A program made the translations under genes and the position numbers. Positions 26,882 through 37,031 of a stretch of DNA of 64,000 nucleotides are shown piece by piece; position 1 is the first letter of the stretch, and the number at the start of each line of letters is the position of its first letter. Source of the DNA: Tsukamurella paurometabola DSM 20162 (GTDB taxonomy: Bacteria > Actinomycetota > Actinomycetes > Mycobacteriales > Mycobacteriaceae). Location: positions 2,356,001 through 2,420,000 of the forward strand of contig NC_014158.1 in the NCBI RefSeq assembly GCF_000092225.1, written 5' to 3'. Below the pieces are notes generated by a model that was not told the origin of the DNA, searched no databases, and saw only the letters and a list, made by a program, of their open reading frames with translations.

Positions 26882-28504
26882 ATGTCCGAGAACAGCAGCG
26901 GCGCAAGTGAATATCTTGACGTACTGACCTCCTTCGAGCGGGCCGCCGAACGTCTCGCCGCTGTCGATCCGGTGATGCTCACTTCGCGAGAAGTACTCGA
27001 GAGCCTGCACCGCCTCGAAACCGCAGCGCGAAAGGTCCCGTACGCCCAAAACTCTCTTGCCCGGATCGCATTCGAACAGGACCTGCCGGGGCAACTGAAC
27101 TACACCGGGCTCAAAGAAGTGCTCGTTGATCAGCTGCGTCTCGCAGGTTCGGAGGCCCGCGACCGCATGCACGGCGCGGTCGAGCGGGCGCCGCGCCACG
27201 AACGCGGCGTCGCCCCCGAACCAAAGCGCGCGCTGATCGCAGCCGCCCAACGCGCGGGGCGGATCTCCGAACGGCACGCCACCGCGATCCAGCGGATCGT
27301 GAACAGCTGCCGCAGGCGCCTCACCACCACCGATGTCGAACACCTTGAAGACATCTTGGTCACCGCCGCCACCGACGTCACTCCCGACGACCTCACCAAG
27401 ATCGGCAAGCGTGCCGTCGATCTCCTCGACCCCGATGGCGCCGAGCCCAAAGAGGACATCATCGCCCGCGCCCGCGGCGTCGAGATCGGAAGCCAGGACG
27501 ACGATCTCATGACCGACTTCGGCGGCTCGCTCAGCCCGGAGGGCCGCGCCGTCATGAGCGCGATCTTGGAGAAGCTCGCCCGGCCCGGAGTAAACAACCC
27601 GGACGACGCCGACGCGCCGATCACCCCGGCCGATCGGGCCGCGATCGACCAAGCAGCCCAGCGGGACAAGCGCACGCAGGCCCAGCGTAATCACGACGCC
27701 CTTATCACCGCTCTCCGCATTGCGCTCGGCACCGGGGAACTCGGGCAACACCGCGGCCTGCCCTGCATTCCGATCATCACCCTGACGATCGACCAACTGG
27801 AGTCCGAGACCGGCATTGCCACCACCGCCACCGGCGGCCGGCTCCCCGTTCCCGACGCGCTCCGCATGATGGGCACCAACCCCAAGTACGCGCTCCTTCT
27901 CGACCTGGCGTCCCGCCCACTGTTCCTCGGCCGAGAGAAGCGCCTCGCCACCCGGGACCAACGCATCGCGCTCTACGGATCCGAGAAGGGCTGCACCGCA
28001 CCCGGCTGTGACCAGCCCGCGACGCGCACCCAGGTCCACCACGTCACCGACTGGGCCGACGGCGGAGGCACCGACATCACCGCACTGACCCTGGCCTGCG
28101 ATAAGCACCACGCGGCAGTGACCCCGGCGAGCGGCGATCGCTCGCACGGCCTCGAGACCATCACCATTGCGGATGGGCCGAACGCCGGCCGCACCGGCTG
28201 GCGCCGCACAGCCGACCCCACTCACCGGTACCGCGTCAACCACACCCACCACACCGACGAACTCCATCGCCACGCCCTCGAACACTGGCGGCGCCGGGCG
28301 AAGCAGTTCCGCGCGCGCTGGCTCGCCGAAGACCTCCGCGTGCAGTACAACGCCGTCATCGGCAGCACCTATCGCGATATCTCCGCGACCCTCGACGGAC
28401 CGAACGGCCCGCCCCTGCTCGAACAACTCCTGGCAGAGCACGACGCCGACAACGCCTGGCGCCCTGCTCCACCCGGTGATGCCAGCCCGCCTCGCGCGGC
28501 TTGA
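26882..28504 (+). CDS. DUF222 / 13E12-repeat family HNH endonuclease-like protein
   Basis: 540 residues. The N-terminal two thirds is DUF222 (about residues 10 to 330), with the conserved LSPEGRAVMSAILEKLARPG and a QRNHDALITALRIAL helix. The C-terminal HNH nuclease domain has GCTAPGC, then QVHHVTDWADGGGTD and the final CDKHH, so all metal and catalytic positions are present. These genes occur in many copies in Mycobacteriales; several M. tuberculosis copies are DNA-damage responsive. Function is unproven, possibly mobile. It is convergent with recD, 40 bases away, with its own promoter. Confidence 0.92.
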   Translation: MSENSSGASEYLDVLTSFERAAERLAAVDPVMLTSREVLESLHRLETAARKVPYAQNSLARIAFEQDLPGQLNYTGLKEVLVDQLRLAGSEARDRMHGAVERAPRHERGVAPEPKRALIAAAQRAGRISERHATAIQRIVNSCRRRLTTTDVEHLEDILVTAATDVTPDDLTKIGKRAVDLLDPDGAEPKEDIIARARGVEIGSQDDDLMTDFGGSLSPEGRAVMSAILEKLARPGVNNPDDADAPITPADRAAIDQAAQRDKRTQAQRNHDALITALRIALGTGELGQHRGLPCIPIITLTIDQLESETGIATTATGGRLPVPDALRMMGTNPKYALLLDLASRPLFLGREKRLATRDQRIALYGSEKGCTAPGCDQPATRTQVHHVTDWADGGGTDITALTLACDKHHAAVTPASGDRSHGLETITIADGPNAGRTGWRRTADPTHRYRVNHTHHTDELHRHALEHWRRRAKQFRARWLAEDLRVQYNAVIGSTYRDISATLDGPNGPPLLEQLLAEHDADNAWRPAPPGDASPPRAA

Positions 28505-28544
28505 GAACCCACGCGGCCGAGTTCCGCGACACCCGGAGCCACGA

Positions 28545-30341
28545 TCAGTTGCGCCGCAATCCGCTGGCGCGAAGCACCTGGCGCTGCACTCCCGCGCGCA
28601 GCGCCTCCTCCGACCCGACCAACCGCACCCGCTGCCGGGCGCGGGTGATCGCGGTGTACAGCAGCTCCCGCGTCAGCAGCCGCGAGTCCGCCGGCGGGAT
28701 CACCACCGACACCGCTTCGTATTGGCTCCCCTGGCTACGGTGGATTGTCATCGCGTACACGGTGCGCACGGCCACCAGCTGATTCGGATACAACAGGGCG
28801 AGTTCGCCGCCGCGCGAGAACGCCGCCCGCAGATCCGCCGGATCACCGCCGTGAGCGATCACCACACCCACATCGCCGTTGTAGACCTTGGTGTCGTAAT
28901 CATTCGCCGTCACCAGCAGCGGCTGCCCGGCATACCAGCCGGACCCGCCGGGCCGCACTCCCGACCACTCCTCAGCCAGCTGAGCCCATCTGGTCACACC
29001 CGAGGGTCCCTCGGAGTGGGCACAGAGCACCCGGTGCAACTGCACCGCGCTCGCGGCCTCGACCGCCCGGCCGACACGAGCCGCGGCCCCGGTCGCAGCA
29101 CTCGCCGCTTCGACATCGGCGCGCAGGCCCGCAAGGTCATCGGGCTCGCACCACTCGATCGCGCCGTCGCCGCCCGCGCGAGCCAGCTCGATCACTCGGT
29201 CCGCATCGCCGCGACGCACCGCATCGGCCAATTCGCCCAGGGCGCCCGAGAACCGCCGCCCGCGCCGCAACCGCACCACACCCCGGCGCGCCTCGGCCAG
29301 CTCCCCCTCGTCCAGCGCGTCCTCATCGCCGCCGGTCCGTGCGGCCTCATCGGCGAGGAACTCCTCCACCGCAGGTGCCGGCGCGCGCGTGACGCCCCGG
29401 TGCACCAGGTCACCAAGTACAGCGCCGGCGTCCACCGAGGCCAACTGATCGGGATCGCCCACCAGGATCAGCCGCGCATCGGGGCGAAGCGCCTCCAACA
29501 ACCGACACATGATGGTCAGCGACACCATCGAGGTCTCGTCCACCACCACGACGTCGTACGGCAGGTGATTGAGCGCATCATGCCGGAATCGGCTGGCGCT
29601 CCCCGGTTTGAAGCCGAGCATCCGGTGGATGGTCTGCGCGGGGATGTGCCGCGGCAACCCCAGCGCCTCCCCTTGCTTGCGGACCTCACCGGCGAGCTGC
29701 GCCGCCGCGCGACCGGTGGGCGCCGCCAACCCGACCCGGAGCCCGGGACCGTGCTGGTCGAAGAGCAGGGCAAGAATCCGGGCCACCGTGTACGTCTTAC
29801 CCGTGCCCGGACCACCCGCGAGTACGGTGGTGCGGCCGAGCACCGACGCAGCCGCAGCGAGCCGCTGCCGGTCCGGTCCCGGATCGGGGAAACGGGCCCG
29901 CAGTCCCACCCGCAGCCGCTCCACGTCGACGCCGGGCACGGCATCGGCGCGGGCATCGAGTACGGCACGGACCGTCTCCTCCTGCCGGTGGTAGCGATCG
30001 AGGTAGAGCAGCTCCCCATCCACCAACCGCAGCGGTGTGAGCGGCCCTGCCCCGGACCCGACGACCAGTGGACTACGGCGTAGGGCGGCGAGGACGACGC
30101 CGGATTCCGGCCAGGGCAACGCCTCCAGATCGACCGCATCGTCGCCGTCGACCGCCACGTCGCGCAACCGCGACAACTCCAGGCAGACCGATCCGAGACG
30201 CACCGCGCGAGTGGCGAGGGCCGCCGCGAGCAGCACGGTCTCGTCGCTCTCGCCGCCCAGCCGGCCGAGGGTGGAAGCCACGTGCACATCGGCGGGCCCG
30301 AGGACACCTGCCTCGGCGAAGGTCTGCAGCAGCGCGCTCAT
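28545..30341 (-). CDS. recD: RecBCD exonuclease V alpha subunit RecD
   Basis: 598 residues, SF1B 5'-3' helicase. The Walker A is LAGGPGTGKTYT; motif II is VVVVDETSMV; motif III is LVGDPDQLASV; the C-terminal motifs are NGDVGVVI, YAMTIHRSQGSQ and LYTAITRARQRV. The N-terminal RecB-interaction domain is present (first ~150 residues). ATG 30341 overlaps the recB stop by one base (TGATG). The subunit is the fast motor of the RecBCD double-strand-break nuclease/helicase. In mycobacteria RecBCD serves single-strand annealing. Confidence 0.93.
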   Translation of the reverse strand: MSALLQTFAEAGVLGPADVHVASTLGRLGGESDETVLLAAALATRAVRLGSVCLELSRLRDVAVDGDDAVDLEALPWPESGVVLAALRRSPLVVGSGAGPLTPLRLVDGELLYLDRYHRQEETVRAVLDARADAVPGVDVERLRVGLRARFPDPGPDRQRLAAAASVLGRTTVLAGGPGTGKTYTVARILALLFDQHGPGLRVGLAAPTGRAAAQLAGEVRKQGEALGLPRHIPAQTIHRMLGFKPGSASRFRHDALNHLPYDVVVVDETSMVSLTIMCRLLEALRPDARLILVGDPDQLASVDAGAVLGDLVHRGVTRAPAPAVEEFLADEAARTGGDEDALDEGELAEARRGVVRLRRGRRFSGALGELADAVRRGDADRVIELARAGGDGAIEWCEPDDLAGLRADVEAASAATGAAARVGRAVEAASAVQLHRVLCAHSEGPSGVTRWAQLAEEWSGVRPGGSGWYAGQPLLVTANDYDTKVYNGDVGVVIAHGGDPADLRAAFSRGGELALLYPNQLVAVRTVYAMTIHRSQGSQYEAVSVVIPPADSRLLTRELLYTAITRARQRVRLVGSEEALRAGVQRQVLRASGLRRN

Positions 30342-33300
30342 CAAGACCGCCCGGCGAGGGCATCGGACACGGCGACGATGAGCTCCGCGGGCGGGTACCA
30401 CTCGAAGACACCGCATCCGGGTGGGGTCGCGGGCCCCACCATGCCGCGCACGAAGTGATACTGCACCACCCCCAGGTGCCGCTCCGGCTGGTAATCGGTC
30501 AGCTTCCAGGACAGGAACCGATGCAGCGCGACGGAATACAGCAGCGCCTGCAAGACGTAGTTCGAGCCCATCATCTCTCCCGCCATGCGGTCCGGGGTGT
30601 AGTCCGCCGTGCTCAGATCGCCTCGCGCGAACCGGTTGGTCTTGTAGTCGACGATCACGAACCGGTCCGCCGCACCGGTGCGCACGCGGAGCACGGAGTC
30701 GATGCTGCCGGTGAGGAATCCGCGCAGGGCCGCCCCGGGCACCTCGCGCAACCGACTGGCGTACGGAGCCAGTGGATCGCCGTCGGGCAGATGTCGCTCC
30801 AGGAGATCGGCGATCGTACCGAGTGTGGCCGATCCGGTATCTGCGAGCGGGAGTTCGAAATCCATTTCGGCGAGGTGATCGGCGGGCGCAACCTCGGCGA
30901 GGGTGAGCGTCGACAGCTCCCCCGTTCCGAGCGGGGTGTGCAGCACCGCAGTGAGGGCGGCCGCCACGTCGGCGGGATCGTCGGCGGTGGTGCCGAACTC
31001 CGCAGCCGCACGACACCGGGCAAGCACTTCCGCGGCGATATCCGGTGCGCCGGTATCGACGTGTTCGAGGATCTCGTGCACCAGGTTGCCGAAGACGGTG
31101 CCGCCGGACAAGCCGTTCATCAGCGACGGCGGTGCGTCCGGGGCCGTGGTCGCGGAATCGGCGGGTTCCTCGACCGGTTCGTCGGCACGGTCCTCGACAT
31201 CCGGTTCGCTGCCCGTATCGGGAGCGGCGAGGGGGCCGTGTGCGGCATCGGCGACGAGCGCCGAATAGCTGGTGCGCCGCCAGCTGGGATCGATCCGCCG
31301 GGTCGCTCGTCCCAGTTCCAGCGACGGGAAGCCGGCGAATGGCGGACGCCACTGCTCGGGCGCCGGCGCGGCGGGGTCGACCGCCTCGATCGACACCGAA
31401 GACTCCACGGGCGCAGCCCATTCGCGCAGCCGGGCGCCGGCCTCGTCATCCCTCGGAATCGGCGCTTGTCCCGCCGGCACACGGCCGCCGCCGACCTCGG
31501 AGAACAGCAGGCGGTGCAACGGAGACCCCTTCGTGGTGGCGCTCGGCGCCCACCACAGCACGAGTCGTGACTGCGCGCGAGTCGCTCCCACATAGAGCAG
31601 GCGCAGTTCCTCCGCCGCATCCTCGTCCCGGGAGATGGCCAGGCGCGCCTCGTAGCCGTGGGCGTCCTTGCCACCCACATCCACGAGCCGCTCACCGTTC
31701 TCGTGGAAGATGAACGTGTCACGATCCCCGAAGCCGCCGAAGGAGTCCCACGCGAACGGCAGGTAGACGATGGGGAATTGCAGGCCCTTACTGGCGTGCA
31801 CGGTCATCAGTTGAACGGCCTGAGTGTCGGTGGCGAGCCGGCGCGCGGGATCGGCCGTGCCACCGAGACCGGGGTCGGCGATGCGCTCGGCCAGCCACCG
31901 GGTGGCGGCTCCCAGCCCGAGCCCGAGGGTGACGGTGGCGTGCTGCACCAGTTCGGCGACGTGCCGCAGGTCGGTCAACGTGCGCTCACCACCGATGCGG
32001 CCGAGCAGCCGCGCGTCGAACCGCGATCCGGCTGCGAGCACGTCGAACATCGCGGCGAAGCCCGAGCGGGCGAAGACACCGGCCAGAGTGCGCAGCCGCC
32101 CGCTGATCTCGGAGACCAACTCGTCGCCGCGTTCGTCGAGGTCGCGGGCGGTGAACTCGAAGAGCGGGGTGAGCGCCGCCAGCCGCGCGCGGTCGGCTCG
32201 CCCCGCGTTCTCGAGGGCCTGCAGCAGCCGTAACCAGTCGGTGGCCGCGGCCGTGGTGAACACGCTGGCACCGCCCGCAGCGACGGCGGCCACTCCGAGG
32301 CCTTGCAGCAGTGACTGGAGCTCGGCGATGTGCTCGTTCTTGCGGACCAGTACCGCGATGTCGCGGGGTTCGACGGTGCGCGGCTCCCCGCCGTCATCGA
32401 GCTCCTCGCCCGCGTCCAGGGCACGGACGATGTCGGACGCCACATCGCGGAGCACGGCCTTGCGGACGCCGGGAACTCTCGGGATGCCGTACTGGGTCTT
32501 CGGGCCGACACCGTTCGAACCGAGGTACCGCAGTCGCAGGGGTCGTCCGGCCAGGCGCGGAGTCGTTCGCGCGGCACTCACCGGTCCCACCACGATCTGC
32601 GTATCCCCCAGGGCCACATCGCCGTACAGGTGCTGCAATGCGGTCACCAGTGGGCCGTCGGACCGGCGGTTGACATCGAGTGCCTGGTGCGTCGTCGCCG
32701 CCTTCGAGGCCTCCAGGTAGCTGTACACCTCCGCTCCTCGGAAGGCGTAGATCGCCTGCTTGGGATCGCCCACGAGCACCAGCGTGCGGTGTCCGTGGAA
32801 AGCGGCGTGCAGGATGTCCCACTGCACCGGATCGGTGTCCTGGAACTCGTCGACCAGGACCACCGAGTACAACTCTCGCAGGCGGGAGCACGCCGCCTCA
32901 CCGTGCACCTCGTCGACGAGGGCCTCGCGCAACAGGCCCTGGAGGTCGTCGAAATCACGGAGCCGCCCCAGCCGCTTACGGCGCTCCACCTCGCGGCGCA
33001 CCGCCTCCGCGTACCGGACTCGCGCCTGCACATCCGTCCCCGGCTCGCCGTCGCGCGGTGTCACGGCGGCGCGAGGATTCGCGACCACCGTGCGCGCATA
33101 GAGCAGGGCCGTGGCGAGCGGGAACGGTGGGTGCGGGCGGCCGGCGAACATCCCCAGATAGACGTCTTCGGCCACCTCCTGCACCAGGTCGCCGATGTCC
33201 TCGACGAACTGCACACCGGGCTCCAGATCGCCCGCCATCCCGAGAGCGTCGAGCATGCGCTGGCAGAAGCCGTGTGTGGTGGTGATCGTAGCGGCGTCGA

Positions 33301-33673
33301 AATCCGAGAGCGCCGCCACGAGCCGCCGGTGCCGCACCCTCACCTCCTCCGGTGACGCCGCGGCGAGGTGCCGGATGAGCTCGTCCCCGCACACCCGCGC
33401 CGTCTCGGGGTCGCGCAACGCGACCTCGGCCGCGACCAGCCGGGCGCGGGCGCGTTCCCGCAGTTCCTGCGTGGCGGCGCGAGAGAACGTGATCAGAAGC
33501 GTGGAGCCGAGGTCGGCGAGCCCCTCGGCCACGTACCGGGTGAGCAGGCCGACGATCGCGTAGGTCTTTCCGGTGCCGGCGCTCGCTTCGAGCACCGTGG
33601 TGGTGGCTCCTGCGGGCAGGGCGCCGGTGAGCTCGAACGGGGTCACCCCGAGCACGGATTCCCGGGCGGTCAT
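30341..33673 (-). CDS. recB: RecBCD exonuclease V beta subunit RecB
   Basis: 1110 residues. SF1A 3'-5' helicase: LEASAGTGKTYAI (Walker A), LLITFSRAATQELRERAR, VVLVDEFQDTDPVQWDIL, LVLVGDPKQAIYAFRGAEV, VQLMTVHASKGLQFPIVYLP and LLYVGATRAQSRL. The C-terminal nuclease domain has the DxK motif FVIVDYKTN followed by QALLYSVALHRFL. It combines helicase and the single nuclease of the complex. ATG 33673 overlaps the recC stop as TGATG, a tight re-initiation arrangement. Confidence 0.94.
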   Translation of the reverse strand: MTARESVLGVTPFELTGALPAGATTTVLEASAGTGKTYAIVGLLTRYVAEGLADLGSTLLITFSRAATQELRERARARLVAAEVALRDPETARVCGDELIRHLAAASPEEVRVRHRRLVAALSDFDAATITTTHGFCQRMLDALGMAGDLEPGVQFVEDIGDLVQEVAEDVYLGMFAGRPHPPFPLATALLYARTVVANPRAAVTPRDGEPGTDVQARVRYAEAVRREVERRKRLGRLRDFDDLQGLLREALVDEVHGEAACSRLRELYSVVLVDEFQDTDPVQWDILHAAFHGHRTLVLVGDPKQAIYAFRGAEVYSYLEASKAATTHQALDVNRRSDGPLVTALQHLYGDVALGDTQIVVGPVSAARTTPRLAGRPLRLRYLGSNGVGPKTQYGIPRVPGVRKAVLRDVASDIVRALDAGEELDDGGEPRTVEPRDIAVLVRKNEHIAELQSLLQGLGVAAVAAGGASVFTTAAATDWLRLLQALENAGRADRARLAALTPLFEFTARDLDERGDELVSEISGRLRTLAGVFARSGFAAMFDVLAAGSRFDARLLGRIGGERTLTDLRHVAELVQHATVTLGLGLGAATRWLAERIADPGLGGTADPARRLATDTQAVQLMTVHASKGLQFPIVYLPFAWDSFGGFGDRDTFIFHENGERLVDVGGKDAHGYEARLAISRDEDAAEELRLLYVGATRAQSRLVLWWAPSATTKGSPLHRLLFSEVGGGRVPAGQAPIPRDDEAGARLREWAAPVESSVSIEAVDPAAPAPEQWRPPFAGFPSLELGRATRRIDPSWRRTSYSALVADAAHGPLAAPDTGSEPDVEDRADEPVEEPADSATTAPDAPPSLMNGLSGGTVFGNLVHEILEHVDTGAPDIAAEVLARCRAAAEFGTTADDPADVAAALTAVLHTPLGTGELSTLTLAEVAPADHLAEMDFELPLADTGSATLGTIADLLERHLPDGDPLAPYASRLREVPGAALRGFLTGSIDSVLRVRTGAADRFVIVDYKTNRFARGDLSTADYTPDRMAGEMMGSNYVLQALLYSVALHRFLSWKLTDYQPERHLGVVQYHFVRGMVGPATPPGCGVFEWYPPAELIVAVSDALAGRS

Positions 33674-36600
33674 CAGTTCATCTCCTCGTGGGTCAGCAGT
33701 GGCACCCACAGGCGGGCGGCGAGGGCGCCGAATCGGGTTCCCGCGCGGGAGAACTCCGCTTCGCTTCCGCGGGGCGGCCCCAGCGCGTCGTCGAAGGCCG
33801 ACTCCCCCAATGCGTAGCGGATGGAGCGATCTTTGCCATCGCCGAAACCGCTCTCGAACTCGCCGCGCGCGGCATCGAGCGCCATCTGCTGGGAATCGCC
33901 AGCGATTCCGCGTTCGGCGTAGACGGCCGAGGCCGAAGGGAACAGGGGCAGCGGCTCGGTGAGCCCTCGGTCGCGCAAATCGACCAGGGCGCGCAGCTCC
34001 GCCACAGGATCTGCGGGCACCGTGAGCCGCGAGGTGAGCACGCCGCGGAATCGGCCGCGACCGATCGCGACCGCCGACCGCTCGGAATGTCCGCCCGCCG
34101 CCAGAGCGAGCAGTGACACCCACGCCGCAACCCGGTGCTTGGGCGCGAGCCTGCTGAACGACGAACGCACGATGCCGCCCGGGTACACCGACGGCACCGA
34201 TCCGACCAACCTCCGTCCCGCGCCCAGGTCGACCGCGATGTCAACGGTGGTCGCCGGGCCCGTCAGATGGGGTGAGACCACTCGCGACAGTTCGGCGACA
34301 GTGCCGGCGATCGCGTCGAGGACCGCGCTACCGAGGGCGAACGGCGGCAGCGTGCCGCGGCGCATCTCGGCCGCTGCGAATCTGTCGGACTCCACCCCCG
34401 CCAATGCGGAAGCGAGCATGCGATCGCCGATATCCCAGCGCTGCAAGCCGTCCGGCGCGATCGTCAGCGCCTCGGCGAGCTCCTCGTCCTGGTCGGGAAC
34501 GGTGAACCCGAGGCGTTGTCGTAGGAAGGCCTTGACCGGGTGTTCGCAGAATCGCAGCAGTGATTCGAGGTCCACGTCCTCGATGACCGCGGCGAGCGGA
34601 CCATCGAGGAAGGGCGCCGGCGGTTCCGGTGTGCCGCCCGCCGCGACCGCACCCGCATAGGCGGCCGGATCGAAGGAGAAGGGCACGGTGAGCCCGAATC
34701 GATCCGGATCGAAGTTGTCGGAATCGAAGGGTTGCAGGGAATGCCGGAACTCCAGTCCGGTCGTGTCCGAGTCGGTCAGCAGGGCCCGGGTGGCATCTCG
34801 CAACTCGGCGACCGGTACGGCGGGCGGGCGCGGTGTTCCCTTCACCGGGTCGGCGCCGGTGTAGAAGACCAGCAGTCGGTCGGTCGCGCTGGTCACCGCG
34901 TCGAGAAAGAGCTGCCGGTCTTCAGCGCGCGGATCCCGTTCGCCCACACACGGGGTGCGGCCGAGCACATCGTCGCCGGAGTAGCGGGTGCTGCGCGGGA
35001 AGACCTCATCGTCCAGACCCAGGAGCACGACCACACGATGCGGGACCGATCGCATCGGAACCAGGGTGCACACGGTCAGTTCACCGGTGCGGAAGTTCGC
35101 CCGGGTGGGTTTGGCGGCCAGTCGCGAGGCCAGCATCGCCCGCACCTCGGGCAACGTGAGGTCACGGTCGCCGCCGCCGCGCAGCGCGGTCGCGATTTCG
35201 CGGCCCGCCTGGGTCACCTGCCAACCTTCACTCGGCGCGACGGCCGCCACGGCGAGCGCGAGGGCGTTGAGTGACTCGGCCCAGGCCTGCGCCGTGCGTC
35301 GGCCGCGGGAGTCCGCGGTGGCCCGGGTGAGTACGTCGAGGTAGTCGGCGAACCGCCCCACCAGGTCGATATCGGTGGAATCGACGTCGTCCAGCGGCAG
35401 ACCGAGCCCGAGCCACTGGCTCTCCGTCTCGTCCGCGGCCACGCCGAGCACGATGCGGTCAAGCGCAGTCGCGAGGGTGTTCTGCGGAAAACCGCCGAGC
35501 CCGAAGCGTTCCCGCCCCGAGGCGTCGAGGCCCCAGCGGGCGCCCGACGGACCGGCCCATTCCCGGAGCCGCTCGATATCGGAGTCCGAGAACCGGAAAC
35601 GCCGGCGCACGGGATCAGTGGCGGCGAGGTCGAGCACCTGCGCCACAGTGGCGCGGCCGTCGGCCAGCTCCAACACCGTGACCAGCGCGTCGAGAAGTGG
35701 ATTGGCGAACCGCAGTGAACGGTCCGCCAGCCGCACCCGCAGCCGCTGCCCCGGATGGACCGGATCGCCGGATTCGACCGCCCCGGCACCGGAGACGGCC
35801 TGTCCGAATGCCGAACGAATCAGCGGCGCATAGCTTTCGATGTCCGGACAGGTCACCAATACCTCGCGCGGCTGTAATGTGGGATCGTCCTCGAACAGCC
35901 GCACCAGGCGCTCACGCAGTACCTCGATCATCCGCGCCGCGCCATGACAGGCGTGGAACTCGACGGTGCCGTCTGGCTCGGCGGTACCCGCCGGGAGCGG
36001 GGCGTCCCCGGCGACGGCCGCCTGCAGCCGTCCCAGTAGCGTGCCGGGACGCGCGGGCGCCGGGTGATGGACGTCGGCGCCGGCCACCGGACTCACCCGC
36101 TCCTGAAGCTCGCTCGCCTCGCGCCCGAGGCTCGCGAGGAGGGGGTTGGTCGCCGTCGCACCGGGCACCCGTGGAACGGCGGCCCCCACCGCTGCGCTCG
36201 GTCTTTCCCTGGATGCCGCCCACAATGCGGGACTGGGATGCGGCAACCACAGGTGCACGTCCCGGTGGGCGGCGAGCGCCGCGAACACCGTGGCCTGATC
36301 CGCCGGAAGACGGGTGGGTCCGTAGACCGAGAACCGCGATGGCAGCGCCACCAGGGCGGGTTCGTCGCGGAGCCGGGCGCAGGCCGCGTCGAGCCGCTCG
36401 GCGGGGCTGGGGACACCGGCCAGGTCGCGCACACGCCGGAACAGCTCTGCCTGCCACCGCAGATCAGCGGGCAACGCACCCCCGGTTCCGTCGGTCTCCC
36501 GCCCCGCCGTCCAGTCGACCAGCATGCCCGGGCGGTTCGCACCATAGGACCGGAGTAGTCCGGCCAGCATGTCGGCGGTGGGATAGCGGCGCCGCGGCCG

Positions 36601-36984
36601 GTGCCCGGGCTGCTCGGCCCAGCCACCCGGGCGGGTGACACCGAGGTGCCGGGCGAGGACCTCACCACCGGGTTCGAAGGCGAGTTCGTCCACCGCCGCC
36701 AGCACCAGCCAGACCAGGCGCTCACCGCGCCACGGATCGTCGTCGAGCGCGATACCCGAGGCTGCGGCCACCGCCGCGGCGACGAGCGCATCCGGCGTGG
36801 GGAAGTCGATGTTGGCGGCGATGCCCAGACGCGCGGCCAGACTCTGTGTGATCCACCGTTCCACTCCGCGGGCGGGCACCGCGACCACTTCTGCGGCGAA
36901 CGGGTCCGCGCCGGGCGTGGCGAGGACCTCGGCGAGGGCGTCGACGAGGACGTCGCCCCGCTCGCTGCGGTGCACGGTGAGCAT
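33673..36984 (-). CDS. recC: RecBCD exonuclease V gamma subunit RecC
   Basis: 1103 residues. RecC pattern: the N-terminal LTVHRSERGDVLVDALAEVLA with VAVPARGVERWITQSLA, the inactive helicase-like part with FSVYGPTRLPADQATVFAALA, EFHACHGAARMIEVLRERLVRLFEDDPTLQPREVLV and SFLRFC-like LESLLRFCEHPVKAFLRQRLG near the C-terminus. In E. coli this subunit reads Chi. It is first of recC-recB-recD. TAGAAC (minus strand, 36996-36991) lies 6 bases before ATG 36984, so the operon mRNA is probably leaderless. Confidence 0.93.
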   Translation of the reverse strand: MLTVHRSERGDVLVDALAEVLATPGADPFAAEVVAVPARGVERWITQSLAARLGIAANIDFPTPDALVAAAVAAASGIALDDDPWRGERLVWLVLAAVDELAFEPGGEVLARHLGVTRPGGWAEQPGHRPRRRYPTADMLAGLLRSYGANRPGMLVDWTAGRETDGTGGALPADLRWQAELFRRVRDLAGVPSPAERLDAACARLRDEPALVALPSRFSVYGPTRLPADQATVFAALAAHRDVHLWLPHPSPALWAASRERPSAAVGAAVPRVPGATATNPLLASLGREASELQERVSPVAGADVHHPAPARPGTLLGRLQAAVAGDAPLPAGTAEPDGTVEFHACHGAARMIEVLRERLVRLFEDDPTLQPREVLVTCPDIESYAPLIRSAFGQAVSGAGAVESGDPVHPGQRLRVRLADRSLRFANPLLDALVTVLELADGRATVAQVLDLAATDPVRRRFRFSDSDIERLREWAGPSGARWGLDASGRERFGLGGFPQNTLATALDRIVLGVAADETESQWLGLGLPLDDVDSTDIDLVGRFADYLDVLTRATADSRGRRTAQAWAESLNALALAVAAVAPSEGWQVTQAGREIATALRGGGDRDLTLPEVRAMLASRLAAKPTRANFRTGELTVCTLVPMRSVPHRVVVLLGLDDEVFPRSTRYSGDDVLGRTPCVGERDPRAEDRQLFLDAVTSATDRLLVFYTGADPVKGTPRPPAVPVAELRDATRALLTDSDTTGLEFRHSLQPFDSDNFDPDRFGLTVPFSFDPAAYAGAVAAGGTPEPPAPFLDGPLAAVIEDVDLESLLRFCEHPVKAFLRQRLGFTVPDQDEELAEALTIAPDGLQRWDIGDRMLASALAGVESDRFAAAEMRRGTLPPFALGSAVLDAIAGTVAELSRVVSPHLTGPATTVDIAVDLGAGRRLVGSVPSVYPGGIVRSSFSRLAPKHRVAAWVSLLALAAGGHSERSAVAIGRGRFRGVLTSRLTVPADPVAELRALVDLRDRGLTEPLPLFPSASAVYAERGIAGDSQQMALDAARGEFESGFGDGKDRSIRYALGESAFDDALGPPRGSEAEFSRAGTRFGALAARLWVPLLTHEEMN

Positions 36985-37031
36985 GGACCGGTTCTAACAC
37001 GGGGGTCCGACGTGGCGGCGCACCGGCACCG

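Noticed and set aside
26537-28441. 634-codon minus-strand frame over the HNH gene
   Set aside because: Low-quality composition (mirror of GC-rich codons), no domains; the plus-strand DUF222-HNH protein is certain.
28545-31421. A 958-codon minus-strand open frame extending recD upstream through recB
   Set aside because: The extra 359 codons are antisense/out-of-frame recB sequence; RecD starts at ATG 30341 by homology and by the TGATG junction.
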